From NCBI GenBank assembly GCA_947173945.1, contig CAMWGV010000024.1, positions 1-39,732 of the forward strand: DNA of 39,732 nucleotides. Direction: 5' to 3'. Made by a program: the position numbers and the translations under genes. The DNA comes from an uncultured Lachnospiraceae bacterium (GTDB taxonomy: Bacteria; Bacillota; Clostridia; Lachnospirales; Lachnospiraceae). The notes below the pieces were generated by a model. The model was given only the letters and a program-made list of their open reading frames with translations. It searched no databases and was not told where the DNA came from. Positions 9,245-17,719 of the stretch are shown here, one piece after another (position 1 is the first letter of the stretch; every line of letters starts with the position of its first letter).

Positions 9245-9682
9245 TCAGTATTCCTCTTCTTCTACCTTTTCTGCAATGTCATCTACGGGCTTTTCCAGCC
9301 CCTCAATTACTATATTATTTTTTTGTGCATAATCCCACAATGCGGCATGAATAGCTTCCTCTGCCAAAAGAGAGCAATGCACCTTAACTGGTGGAAGACC
9401 GTCCAATGCCTCCATTACCGCCTTATTTGTAACCAAAAGAGCTTCCTGAACGGTTTTCCCTTTTACCAGTTCGGTTGCCATGCTACTGGTGGCTACTGCT
9501 GCACCGCATCCGAAGGTCTTAAATTTCACATTCTGTATGATTCCGTCCTCATCAATATCCAAATACATCCGCATAATATCGCCGCATTTTGCATTTCCAA
9601 CTGTCCCCACTCCGCTGGGATTTTCGATTTCTCCTACATTTCTCGGATTATTAAAATGATCCATTACCTTTTCACTATACAT
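9245..9682 (-). CDS. iscU: Fe-S cluster scaffold protein IscU
   Basis: 145 residues. It receives sulfur from IscS and assembles [2Fe-2S]/[4Fe-4S] clusters. The three cluster ligands are present: Cys33 (AKCGD), Cys59 (FGCGAA) and Cys103 (VHCS), with Asp35. The LPPVK motif before Cys103 is the HscA-binding element of IscU, although no hscA is seen here. The upstream frame extends to 9727, but AAAGGTGG lies 6 nt before ATG 9682. It overlaps the end of iscS by 8 nt, so translation is coupled. Confidence 0.95.
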   Translation of the reverse strand: MYSEKVMDHFNNPRNVGEIENPSGVGTVGNAKCGDIMRMYLDIDEDGIIQNVKFKTFGCGAAVATSSMATELVKGKTVQEALLVTNKAVMEALDGLPPVKVHCSLLAEEAIHAALWDYAQKNNIVIEGLEKPVDDIAEKVEEEEY

Positions 9683-10880
9683 AATTTTCCACCTTTCCTT
9701 CGCTGTTTTTCTTAATAAAATCCTCATACAGTGGCGACATGTTGCGAAGTCTTTCTATAATCTTTTTAAGTTCATCTACTACAAAATCAATTTCTTCTAT
9801 CGTAGTTTCCTCTGACAAGGTAATACGCAGAGAACCATGGGCTATCTCATGAGGCAATCCAATCGCAAGCAATACATGGGATGGGTCAAGAGAGCCTGAC
9901 GTACAGGCCGAACCACTGGACGCACATACACCAAGCTGGTCTAATAAAATTAACATAGATTCCCCTTCAATAAAACGGAAACAAAAATTTGCATTGTTAG
10001 GCAGTCTATCCGTTTTGTGCCCATTCAGTATGGAATATGGTATTTCCTCAAGAACCCGTTTTATCAAATAATCTCTTGTGGAAATCTCTTTCATATTTCT
10101 GTCATGCAGGCTTTCTTCCGCAAGCTGTGCCGCCTTACCAAAACCGACAATTCCCGGAACATTTAATGTTCCCGCTCTTCTGCTTCTTTCCTGAGCACCC
10201 CCATGAATAAAGGAGCGGATTTTTACTCCCTTTCTGATATAAAGAATACCTACCCCTTTCGGTCCGCCAAATTTATGACCACTTGCAGATAACATATCAA
10301 TATTCATCGTATCTACGTTTACTGGAATATGTCCATAAGCCTGTACTGCATCTGTATGAAACAATATCCCATGTTCATGTGCAAGCTTTCCTATTTCCGT
10401 AATCGGCTCTATCGTACCAATTTCATTATTGGCGGTCATAATTGAAATCAGAATTGTATCCGGACGTATCGCATGTTCCAGCTCTGTAAGAGAAACTTTA
10501 CCATCCTTGTCCACATCAAGATATGTCACCTCAACCCCATGCTTCTCTAAATATTCACAGGTATGAAGTATAGCGTGATGTTCAATCCTGCTGGTGATAA
10601 TATGTTTTCCCTTTTCCGCATAGGCTTCTACCGTTGCCTTTAATGCCCAGTTGTCCGCCTCGCTTCCTCCACCTGTAAAATAAATTTCTTCTGTCTTGGC
10701 ACCAATCAATTCAGCTGCTTGTTTTCGTGCATTATCTACAGCATTCTTTCCCATTGCGGCAAAATTGTAGATTGCAGACGGATTGCTATAATTCTCTCTG
10801 AAATACGGTAACATTTCCTGCAATACTTCTTCTTTGACCTTCGTTGTTGCTGCGTTATCTAAGTAAATAAAATGATTCAC
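9675..10880 (-). CDS. iscS: Cysteine desulfurase (IscS/NifS family)
   Basis: 401-residue PLP enzyme that takes sulfur from cysteine as a persulfide for Fe-S clusters and tRNA thiolation. His101 stacks on PLP, Lys203 in SASGHKFGGPKG forms the Schiff base, and Cys326 in SSGSACTSGS carries the persulfide. The long active-site loop fits class I (IscS/NifS-like). It sits between the Rrf2 regulator (52-nt gap) and iscU (8-nt overlap) in one operon, and could also serve the MnmA encoded at 16.5-17.6 kb. Confidence 0.95.
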   Translation of the reverse strand: MNHFIYLDNAATTKVKEEVLQEMLPYFRENYSNPSAIYNFAAMGKNAVDNARKQAAELIGAKTEEIYFTGGGSEADNWALKATVEAYAEKGKHIITSRIEHHAILHTCEYLEKHGVEVTYLDVDKDGKVSLTELEHAIRPDTILISIMTANNEIGTIEPITEIGKLAHEHGILFHTDAVQAYGHIPVNVDTMNIDMLSASGHKFGGPKGVGILYIRKGVKIRSFIHGGAQERSRRAGTLNVPGIVGFGKAAQLAEESLHDRNMKEISTRDYLIKRVLEEIPYSILNGHKTDRLPNNANFCFRFIEGESMLILLDQLGVCASSGSACTSGSLDPSHVLLAIGLPHEIAHGSLRITLSEETTIEEIDFVVDELKKIIERLRNMSPLYEDFIKKNSEGKVENYV

Positions 10881-10932
10881 TTTTGTCCCTTCTTTCTATC
10901 ATTTACAATCAACGATATAATAACCGCCGTTA

Positions 10933-11370
10933 TTAAATCACATACTGATCTGTATATAGCTCATTTTGCCATTCCAGCATATCTGCCAGTGTAATATTAT
11001 CCAGTACATTATTCATGGCATCATCCAATCTGCCCCACAATTTATAACTGACACACATGGATTTATTCTCACAGGGTATTCCATTTTCGCCATAGCAGTC
11101 TGTTGGTGCCATATCTCCCTCTACAGCCCTGAGTATCTGTCCAACCGTATATTGTTCCGGCGGATACTTCAAACTGTACCCTCCATGTTTCCCTCTACTA
11201 CTATTTAATAAAAAACATTTATTTATTCCCGAAACAATATGCTCTAAATATTTTTCTGAGATATTCTGCCTTCTGGCTATATCTCTTAATCTTATTGGCT
11301 TGCCGTTATTATAAGTTGCCAAATCTAACATCAACTTAATTGCATTTTTTCCCTTTGTTGATATTTTCAT
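10933..11370 (-). CDS. Rrf2-family regulator, IscR-like
   Basis: 145 residues. An N-terminal winged helix (about 1-70: ISTKGKNAIKLML, ISEKYLEHIV, RGKHGGY) is followed by three cysteines, Cys92, Cys100 and Cys106, spaced as in [2Fe-2S]-binding IscR. Operon position ahead of iscS-iscU supports Fe-S homeostasis as its target. Its own promoter carries CTATTA/TAATAG half sites, suggesting autoregulation. It could also act as a CymR-like cysteine regulator; a second three-Cys Rrf2 protein lies at 24136-24531. Confidence 0.88.
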   Translation of the reverse strand: MKISTKGKNAIKLMLDLATYNNGKPIRLRDIARRQNISEKYLEHIVSGINKCFLLNSSRGKHGGYSLKYPPEQYTVGQILRAVEGDMAPTDCYGENGIPCENKSMCVSYKLWGRLDDAMNNVLDNITLADMLEWQNELYTDQYVI

Positions 11371-11402
11371 ATATAAGCCTCCCTACCATTATTCTCCCTA
11401 TT

Positions 11403-11431
11403 ATCATACTATATTAATAGGTATATGTAAA
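11403..11431 (-). promoter_or_regulatory. Promoter of the iscR-like operon
   Basis: TTTACA (11426-11431) and TATGAT (11403-11408) are 17 bp apart on the minus strand. The spacer contains the operator-like ATACCTATTAATATAG, and further CCTATT half sites lie at 11390-11404 and 11442-11450. Confidence 0.7.
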
Positions 11432-11501
11432 TTAGTTTTTTCCTATTACCTATAGTTTTGTTTCACTATAAAAATACGACACAAAATACTCTGTAACAAC
11501 A

Positions 11502-11535
11502 AATCGGAGACAGAATTCAATTTCTGCCTCCGATT
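11502..11535 (-). terminator. Terminator of cysK
   Basis: A 14-bp stem (11502-11515 with 11522-11535). The single imperfect pair is G-U on the minus-strand RNA but A-C on the other strand, so the structure is built for the minus-strand cysK transcript. A T-rich run follows. Confidence 0.85.
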
Positions 11536-11554
11536 GATAAAAATATAATTGTGT

Positions 11555-12490
11555 TTAATTATTAAACAGTGGTGTAGATAAATATCTGTCTCCTGAATCA
11601 GGAAGCAATGTTACAATCGTCTTTCCTTTGTTTTCCGGTCTGTTTGCTAAAATCACTGCTGCCTTAAGTGCTGCACCTGAGGAAATGCCTACAAGAATTC
11701 CCTCGCTTACTGCAAATGCCCTTCCTTCTGAAAATGCATCCTCATTCTCAATTGTAATGATTTCATCATACACTTTTGTATTCAGCACATCTGGTACAAA
11801 GCCAGCTCCGATTCCCTGAATCTTATGTGCTCCAGGTGTTCCTGTTGATAATACCGGGCTTCCTGATGGCTCAACTGCTACTATTTTAATATTAGGATTT
11901 TTTTCTTTTAAATATTCTCCAACACCTGTAATCGTTCCACCTGTTCCTACACCCGCAACAAAAATGTCAACCTTTCCATCCGTCTGCTCCCAGATTTCAG
12001 GACCTGTTGTAGCCTTATGTACAGCAGGATTAGCAGGATTTACGAACTGACCTAATATAACAGCTCCCTCAATCTCGTTTTTCAGCTCCTCTGCCTTGGC
12101 AATAGCACCCTTCATTCCCTTTGCACCTTCGGTAAGAACCAGTTCTGCACCGTATGCTTTAAGCAAATTTCTTCTCTCAACACTCATGGTATCCGGCAAG
12201 GTCAGGATTGCCCTATAGCCCTTTGCCGCTGCAACTGCTGCAAGACCGATTCCTGTATTTCCACTGGTAGGCTCAATAATAGTTGCACCTTCCTTTAAGA
12301 TACCCTTCTTTTCTGCATCCTCAATCATTGCTAATGCAATACGATCCTTTACGGAACCTGCCGGATTTAAATATTCCAGCTTTGCAAGAATTGTAGCATC
12401 TCCTACTCCAGCCTTCTTCGTATATCCATTCAATTTCAGTATCGGAGTTCCTCCAATTAACTCCAGTGCACTTTCTTTAATCTGACTCAT
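11555..12490 (-). CDS. cysK: Cysteine synthase A (O-acetylserine sulfhydrylase)
   Basis: 311 residues. Makes cysteine from O-acetylserine and sulfide. PLP Lys48 is in [10 protein letters not shown], the phosphate/substrate loop is TSGNTG, and the glycine-rich GTGGTITG loop and the C-terminal SSGAA motif are present. The frame opens at ATG 12505, but that ATG lies in the ribosome site; GGAGGT is 7 nt before ATG 12490. Its own promoter (TTGACA-17-TATAAT) carries the 17-bp CCTAC...ATAGG box downstream of the start point. Substrate comes from CysE, encoded at 15647-16543. Confidence 0.96.
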   Translation of the reverse strand: MSQIKESALELIGGTPILKLNGYTKKAGVGDATILAKLEYLNPAGSVKDRIALAMIEDAEKKGILKEGATIIEPTSGNTGIGLAAVAAAKGYRAILTLPDTMSVERRNLLKAYGAELVLTEGAKGMKGAIAKAEELKNEIEGAVILGQFVNPANPAVHKATTGPEIWEQTDGKVDIFVAGVGTGGTITGVGEYLKEKNPNIKIVAVEPSGSPVLSTGTPGAHKIQGIGAGFVPDVLNTKVYDEIITIENEDAFSEGRAFAVSEGILVGISSGAALKAAVILANRPENKGKTIVTLLPDSGDRYLSTPLFNN

Positions 12491-12529
12491 AATAATTACC
12501 TCCATTATATAACCTGTTTTTTTATTCTT

Positions 12530-12602
12530 CCTACTTTTCTTATAGGTTTTATAGGTTTACTTCTATGTCTCACATTATACTTTTCCATATTTATCTTGTC
12601 AA
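12530..12602 (-). promoter_or_regulatory. cysK promoter and Rrf2-type operator box
   Basis: Perfect consensus TTGACA (12597-12602), 17-bp spacer, TATAAT (12574-12579). About 20 bp past the expected start lies the 17-bp box CCTACTTTTCTTATAGG (12530-12546, plus strand), preceded by a direct repeat of ACCTATAA. The box matches those at metNIQ, the transsulfuration operon and the LysR gene. Confidence 0.75.
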
Positions 12603-12690
12603 TAAATTTTTAAGTTTTATGTAATAGATTATTTCTTTTACACATAATAGGTATTTTCTATATTATAGATTTGCAAAATCTTCAAGTTTT

Positions 12691-13512
12691 TTACTTAAAT
12701 GGTATAACAGCACCATCATATGTTTCATTTATATATTTTGTAATCTCATCTGATGTCAATACTTCAACTAATGCCTTAATTTTTTCATCATTTTCGTTGC
12801 CTTCCTTCACTCCAACTATGTTCACATAAGTTTTTGCTGCTTCCGAATCTGACTGCTCATATGCAATTGCATCCTTTCCAACTGAATATCCTGCTTCTAA
12901 AGCATAGTTACCATTTAATACAACAAAAGCTGTTTCGTCTACTACTCTTGCTACCTGTGCTGCCTCAAGCTCTACAATTTTAACATTATGCGGATTTTCT
13001 GCAATGTCATTTACAGTAGCAGTAAGTCCCACGCCTTCTTTCAAGGTAATAATTCCGTTATCCTGTAACAAAAGCAGTGCTCTTGCTTCATTTGTTGTAT
13101 CATTTGGAACTGCTATGGAATCACCATCTGCAATGTCACTCAAGCTTTTCTTTGTTCCCGGATAAATACCAAACGGTTCATAATGAATTTTACCTACATT
13201 TACAATGTGTGTACCCTGTTCCTCGTTAAAGCTATCAAGGTATGGAATATGCTGCATGTAATTTGCATCAAACTCCCCACTTTCTACCACAAGATTCGGT
13301 TGAACATAATCATTAAAAACTGTAATCTCCAATGTATATCCCTTTTCCTCTAACAGTGGTTTTGCCTGCTCCAAAATTTCTGCATGTGGGGTTGCTGAAG
13401 CTGCAATCTTGATTGTCTTGTCATCTTTGGATTTCCCGCATCCGGTAAGTGTGCCTACCAAAAGCACACCTATAAATGTAACTGCTAAAATTTTCTTTAC
13501 TATCTTTTTCAT
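12691..13512 (-). CDS. metQ: MetQ-like substrate-binding lipoprotein
   Basis: 273 residues, NlpA/MetQ family, the solute receptor of a methionine-type ABC importer. Signal peptide with lipobox LTGC, lipidated Cys25. The NlpA fold is visible throughout (IKIAASATPHAEIL, YMQHIPYLDSF, IAVPNDTTNEARALLLLQ). It is the last gene of metN-metI-metQ, 49 nt after metI. The ligand could be methionine, cystine or another sulfur amino acid; the Cys-rich leader peptide of the operon leaves this open. Confidence 0.94.
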   Translation of the reverse strand: MKKIVKKILAVTFIGVLLVGTLTGCGKSKDDKTIKIAASATPHAEILEQAKPLLEEKGYTLEITVFNDYVQPNLVVESGEFDANYMQHIPYLDSFNEEQGTHIVNVGKIHYEPFGIYPGTKKSLSDIADGDSIAVPNDTTNEARALLLLQDNGIITLKEGVGLTATVNDIAENPHNVKIVELEAAQVARVVDETAFVVLNGNYALEAGYSVGKDAIAYEQSDSEAAKTYVNIVGVKEGNENDEKIKALVEVLTSDEITKYINETYDGAVIPFK

Positions 13513-13561
13513 GTGTTTTTCCTCTTCTTTCTTTTTATTTTTTAATTTATATCTTCTGTTC

Positions 13562-14221
13562 TTATCTGCGCTTATCCGTGCGATTAGCTATGAACATGCC
13601 AATGGTCTGAAATATTTGCACCAATAAGATCAGTAAAATAACTGTAGTAAACATGATATCCGTCTGATATCTGTAATATCCATAGCGGACTGCTATATCA
13701 CCAAGTCCGCCGCCTCCGACTGCACCTGCCATAGCCGAATATCCAAGAATGGTTCCAATTGCTATCGTCACTCCTGTAATCAGTGAAGTTTTTCCTTCTA
13801 CTAATAATACTTTTGTAATAATGGTAAAGGTTCCGGCTCCCATTGACTTTGCAGCCTCCACCACACCTGCATCTACCTCTTTCAGAGATGACTCTACCAT
13901 TCTGGCGATAAACGGAGTAGCTGCTGCCACAAGGGGAACAATTGTTGCCGTAGAGCCATAGCTTTGACCCAAAAGGAATCTGGTAAATGGTATCAGTAAA
14001 ATCAACAAAATCAGAAACGGAATACTACGTACCACATTTGCTATGATATCAAAAATTTTGTATATGACCTTATTCGGTTTTAAACCATCCTTATCTGTTA
14101 TACAGAGTAAAACTCCCATAGGAAGCCCCAGAACATAACCCAGTGCCGTTGATACCAAAGTCATATAAATGGTTTCCACAATTCCTTTTCCTATCATGGC
14201 TATTACCTCAGGTGTCCACAT
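13562..14221 (-). CDS. metI: MetI-like ABC importer permease
   Basis: 219 residues with about five hydrophobic helices and the EAA coupling loop EAAKSMGAGTFTIITKVLL. Pairs with MetN and MetQ at the membrane. Its ATG directly abuts the metN TAA, so the genes are translationally coupled. Confidence 0.94.
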   Translation of the reverse strand: MWTPEVIAMIGKGIVETIYMTLVSTALGYVLGLPMGVLLCITDKDGLKPNKVIYKIFDIIANVVRSIPFLILLILLIPFTRFLLGQSYGSTATIVPLVAAATPFIARMVESSLKEVDAGVVEAAKSMGAGTFTIITKVLLVEGKTSLITGVTIAIGTILGYSAMAGAVGGGGLGDIAVRYGYYRYQTDIMFTTVILLILLVQIFQTIGMFIANRTDKRR

Positions 14222-15259
14222 TTACACTTCCTCCCTTCCATCAAGCTCCTCTATTTCTATGTTTCTTTCCTTAAGATAAGCTTTCATTTCATCTTTCTTA
14301 TCAGATGTTCTTTGAAACTCTAATATCATTTCGCCCTTTGCCACACCGGCTACATTTTTTGTAGCTGCTTTCAGTATGTTTACCGGCTCGTTAAATTTGA
14401 GTATCATATTTGCAATCACAGGCTCAAATGCAGAATTCTCTGAATATATAATTCGTAATTTACTTCCACCTGTAATATCATTTACTTCCTGAATTACCTG
14501 TTTCTCCGCCTGTGCATCTACATCCGTACGAAGCAGTTCCCTTGCAACCTCAGACTTCGGATGGTTAAAAATATCAAGTGTACTGCCTGCTTCAACAATC
14601 TGTCCTTCCTTCATAATGGCAACCTTGTTACATATCTGCCGTACAACTGACATCTGATGTGTAATCACGACAATTGTAATTCCCAGTTCACGATTAATAT
14701 TTTTCAAAAGCTCTAATATAGATGAGGTTGTCTGCGGATCCAATGCACTTGTCGCTTCATCACAAAGTAAAATCTTTGGTTCGCTGGCAAGTGCCCTTGC
14801 TATGGCAACCCTCTGCTTCTGCCCACCGGAAAGTTGTGAGGGAAAGGCTTTTGCTTTATCTGGCATTCCCACCTTTTCCAGAAGCTTTACCGCTCTTTTT
14901 TCTGCATCCTTTTTGGATACTCCCTGAATCAATAACGGAAAACAGATGTTGTCAATGACATTTTTTTGCATCAGCAAATTAAAATGCTGAAATATCATTC
15001 CTACCTTTTCCCGTTTTTTTCTGAGTTCCCTGTCTGACAAACCGGAAAGCTCTTCTCCTTGCAGCTTTACCACTCCCTCTGAAGGAATTTCCAAGTAATT
15101 CATACATCGTACCAATGTACTTTTCCCTGCGCCAGACATACCGATAATTCCATAAATGTCTCCTGTTTCTATCGATAAACTCACATCATTCAATGCCTGT
15201 ACATGTCCTTCCTTTGTCTCAAAGGTTTTATTAATATGTAAAAGCTCTATCTCCGACAT
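14222..15259 (-). CDS. metN: MetN-like ABC importer ATPase
   Basis: 345 residues. Walker A GMSGAGKST, signature LSGGQKQR and Walker B ILLCDEATSALD are followed by a C-terminal NIL (ACT-like) domain over the last about 90 residues. In E. coli MetN this domain binds methionine and causes transinhibition. The frame extends to TTG 15292, but AGAGAGGTG just before ATG 15259 fixes the start. It is the first structural gene after a leader with a Cys/Met-rich peptide and a terminator at 15341-15374. Confidence 0.95.
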   Translation of the reverse strand: MSEIELLHINKTFETKEGHVQALNDVSLSIETGDIYGIIGMSGAGKSTLVRCMNYLEIPSEGVVKLQGEELSGLSDRELRKKREKVGMIFQHFNLLMQKNVIDNICFPLLIQGVSKKDAEKRAVKLLEKVGMPDKAKAFPSQLSGGQKQRVAIARALASEPKILLCDEATSALDPQTTSSILELLKNINRELGITIVVITHQMSVVRQICNKVAIMKEGQIVEAGSTLDIFNHPKSEVARELLRTDVDAQAEKQVIQEVNDITGGSKLRIIYSENSAFEPVIANMILKFNEPVNILKAATKNVAGVAKGEMILEFQRTSDKKDEMKAYLKERNIEIEELDGREEV

Positions 15260-15340
15260 TTGCTCACCTCTCTTTCTGTCTATACTTTTCAATCATAAGC
15301 CTTGGCACAAAGCCTACAAATAGAAACCAAAGTTTTCAAT

Positions 15341-15374
15341 AAAAAAGTGGCTGTCATATACACATGACAACCAC
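15341..15374 (-). terminator. Attenuator terminator in the metNIQ leader
   Basis: Minus-strand stem 15364-15374 with 15347-15357 (11 bp, one U-G pair), followed by six U residues (15341-15346). It lies between leader peptide and metN. An overlapping alternative stem, 15386-15395 with 15367-15375 (one bulge), would block it and includes the leader stop codon. Confidence 0.85.
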
Positions 15375-15391
15375 ACATTCAGCTCTGTCGG

Positions 15392-15487
15392 TTATGTACT
15401 TCGTGCATACGAAAAGAAAACTGTATTCATATTTTCAGTCTTGCAGCAACACATATACATTGTCATTAATAAATTCATTCTTCTCAT
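15392..15487 (-). CDS. Cys/Met-rich leader peptide of the metNIQ operon
   Basis: A 31-codon ORF with AAGGAG 7 nt before ATG 15487. It starts MRRMNLLMTMYMCCCK: three consecutive Cys codons at 13-15, preceded by Met codons at 4, 8, 10 and 12 (plus Met20). The TAA (15392-15394) falls inside the 5' arm of the antiterminator stem. Stalling at the Cys/Met codons would leave this arm free, so the antiterminator forms and metNIQ is transcribed. Completing translation would cover the arm and let the terminator form. The layout is seen; the mechanism is inferred from classical trp/his-type attenuators. Confidence 0.8.
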   Translation of the reverse strand: MRRMNLLMTMYMCCCKTENMNTVFFSYARST

Positions 15488-15507
15488 ACGCCGTCTCCTT
15501 CCTTTTT

Positions 15508-15579
15508 CCTATTTATTCTATGGGTTTTATATGTTTTAATTATATTGTGTATTGTATTATCACTTTCTTAAACTGTCAA
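15508..15579 (-). promoter_or_regulatory. metNIQ promoter and Rrf2-type operator box
   Basis: TTGACA (15574-15579), 17-bp spacer, TACAAT (15551-15556). The 17-bp box CCTATTTATTCTATGGG (15508-15524) lies about 20-36 nt after the expected start, the same placement as in cysK. Confidence 0.75.
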
Positions 15580-15646
15580 TCCCTTTTCTCATATTTTGTA
15601 TTTGTTAATTCCTATTACATATTATAGCTTATAACTATCAGTCCAC

Positions 15647-16543
15647 TTAATTTTTAAATTGAAGTTCCTGTGCCTTTATGCTTACCTTTGTATCTTTACC
15701 TATTGATTTTGTAATAAAAGCATTGCCACCCACTACGACATTTTCTTCAATGACTGTATCACCACCTAGGATTGATGCACCAGAGTAAATTGTAACATTA
15801 TTCCCTATAGTTGGGTGTCGTTTTACTCCCTTAAGCTTCTGCCCGCCCTTTGTCGATAATCCGCCTAATGTTACCCCTTGGTATACTTTGACATGTTCTC
15901 CGATTACAGTGGTTTCCCCAATAACAATTCCCGTACCATGATCCATAAAAAAATATTTTCCAATCGTTGCACCAGGATGAATGTCAATTCCTGTAACACT
16001 ATGTGCATGCTCCGTCATAATTCTTGGTATTACTGGCACACCAAGCAGTACCAACTCGTGGGCAACTCTGTAAACCGAAATGGCATACAGTCCCGGATAT
16101 GACAGAATAACCTCATCCTTGCTTTCTGCTGCTGGATCGCCTTCATATGCCGCCTGAATATCCGTATCCAGATAAGACCTGATTTGCGGTATTTTTTCCA
16201 TAAAATCAAACGTCATATTCTGTGCTTTTTCCTCTAGCTCATTGTCTGAACCTTCCGAATATGTCCCACAATATTTCAGAACAAGCATAATCTGCTTCTT
16301 CAAATGGAATATAATATCTTCAATAGTGGCTGCCATATTATTTCTCAGGCTGTAAATTTTATAAACCTTATCGCTGTAATATCCCGGATAAAGTATTTTC
16401 AGCAGCTTCTCGACAATATCAATAATTGCCTTTTTGTCCGGCTGGTTATATAAATCTGTTTTATTAATCACCCTGTCATCGTTATAGTCATCCAGCATTA
16501 ACCGGACAATGCTTTCCACCCTGTCTTCATTTAATTTTCTCAT
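15647..16543 (-). CDS. cysE: Serine O-acetyltransferase
   Basis: 298 residues. Acetylates serine with acetyl-CoA to give O-acetylserine for CysK. A helical N-terminal half of about 180 residues is followed by the left-handed beta-helix hexapeptide domain (HPGATIGKYFFMDHGTGIVIGE, with catalytic Asp/His in MDHG, and VYQGVTLGG). This is the longer form, unlike the about 230-residue Bacillus enzyme. The C-terminus ends LQFKN; it lacks the classic terminal Ile that CysE uses to dock CysK, so complex formation is uncertain. Start overlaps the mnmA stop by 4 nt (ATGA). Confidence 0.94.
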   Translation of the reverse strand: MRKLNEDRVESIVRLMLDDYNDDRVINKTDLYNQPDKKAIIDIVEKLLKILYPGYYSDKVYKIYSLRNNMAATIEDIIFHLKKQIMLVLKYCGTYSEGSDNELEEKAQNMTFDFMEKIPQIRSYLDTDIQAAYEGDPAAESKDEVILSYPGLYAISVYRVAHELVLLGVPVIPRIMTEHAHSVTGIDIHPGATIGKYFFMDHGTGIVIGETTVIGEHVKVYQGVTLGGLSTKGGQKLKGVKRHPTIGNNVTIYSGASILGGDTVIEENVVVGGNAFITKSIGKDTKVSIKAQELQFKN

Positions 16544-17619
16544 AAAATTGTCCCACCTCCTGCTACCAGATTACCATCATATAATACCAGTGCCTGTCCC
16601 GGTGTTACTGCCCTCTGTGGCTCTATAAAAATACACTCATACATATCCTCTTTAATACGTCGTACGGTACAGTGAGAACCTCCGTGATTATATCGTATCT
16701 TGCCAATATAAGTCTTATGTTCTGACAAATTCGGTTCTGACATATGGTTTACCTGAGATATATACACTTTTTCAGACAGATTATCTTCTAATCGTCCGAC
16801 AACAATTTCATTCGTTTCCGCTTTGATTTTAACCACAAATGCCGGATACCCTAAAGCCAAATGTAAACCTTTGCGTTGTCCTACCGTATAATGAATTATC
16901 CCCCGATGTCTGCCTAACACTTTCCCTTGCATATCCACAAAATTACCCGGCTCGGATTTCACTCCCTTAATCTCTTCTATATAGGATGCGTAATCGCTAT
17001 CCGGCACAAAACAAATTTCCATACTATCCGGCTTATGCGCCACCGGCAGTCCAACTTTATCCGCAATCTCACGTACTCTGTCCTTTTCATATGACCCTAT
17101 CGGCATCAAGGTTCTCGCCAGCTGTTCCTGCGTCAGATTGTATAGGGCATAACTCTGATCTTTTCTGTCTGTTACAGACTTTTCAATAGTATAGCGTCCA
17201 TTGTCCATCTGACATATTTGGGCATAATGTCCTGTTGCAATGTAATCTGCTCCGATTTCCATGCTACGTCTCAATAACGACTCCCATTTAACATAACGAT
17301 TACATGCAATACAGGGATTCGGGGTACGTCCTGCCTGATATTCATTTATAAAATAGTCAATGACATATGTTTTGAAGTCCTGTTTAAAATTCATCATATA
17401 ATGTGGAATATCTAACACTTGTGCTACTCTTCTGGCATCTTCCACGGCACTCAGTCCACAGCATCCACCCTCAGACTCCTGTTTCTGCCGCTCCTCGTCC
17501 TGCCAAATCTGCATTGTCACACCAATAACATGATATCCCTGTTTCTTTAATAAATAAGCCGCCACCGATGAATCAACTCCACCTGACATGCCCACAACCA
17601 CAGTTTTCTGCCCACTCAT
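16540..17619 (-). CDS. mnmA: tRNA-specific 2-thiouridylase
   Basis: 359 residues. Thiolates U34 of Lys/Glu/Gln tRNAs with sulfur relayed from a cysteine desulfurase. PP-loop SGGVDSS at 12-18; catalytic Cys103 (PNPCIACN) and Cys203 (MEICFVP) match the disulfide-forming pair of MnmA. A GCCG motif at 53-55 is retained. Coupled by ATGA overlap to cysE, so thiolation and cysteine synthesis are expressed together here. The genome may hold a second mnmA; this one could be the cysteine-regulated copy. Confidence 0.94.
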   Translation of the reverse strand: MSGQKTVVVGMSGGVDSSVAAYLLKKQGYHVIGVTMQIWQDEERQKQESEGGCCGLSAVEDARRVAQVLDIPHYMMNFKQDFKTYVIDYFINEYQAGRTPNPCIACNRYVKWESLLRRSMEIGADYIATGHYAQICQMDNGRYTIEKSVTDRKDQSYALYNLTQEQLARTLMPIGSYEKDRVREIADKVGLPVAHKPDSMEICFVPDSDYASYIEEIKGVKSEPGNFVDMQGKVLGRHRGIIHYTVGQRKGLHLALGYPAFVVKIKAETNEIVVGRLEDNLSEKVYISQVNHMSEPNLSEHKTYIGKIRYNHGGSHCTVRRIKEDMYECIFIEPQRAVTPGQALVLYDGNLVAGGGTIL

Positions 17620-17719
17620 ATTTTTACCTCTTACCTGTCTATTACATCCCTGATAAAATCAGCTTTGTTTTATGCCACATGATGCTATTGCCTATAGTTA
17701 GATTAATCTTCAAGTAAGA

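Noticed and set aside
15293-15646. S-box (SAM) or T-box riboswitch in front of metNIQ.
   Set aside because: No SAM riboswitch core and no T-box sequence in this stretch; the leader peptide and attenuator explain it.
17620-17719. A short ORF (MWHKTKLILSGM) before mnmA as a leader peptide.
   Set aside because: No ribosome site, no Cys codons and no terminator following.
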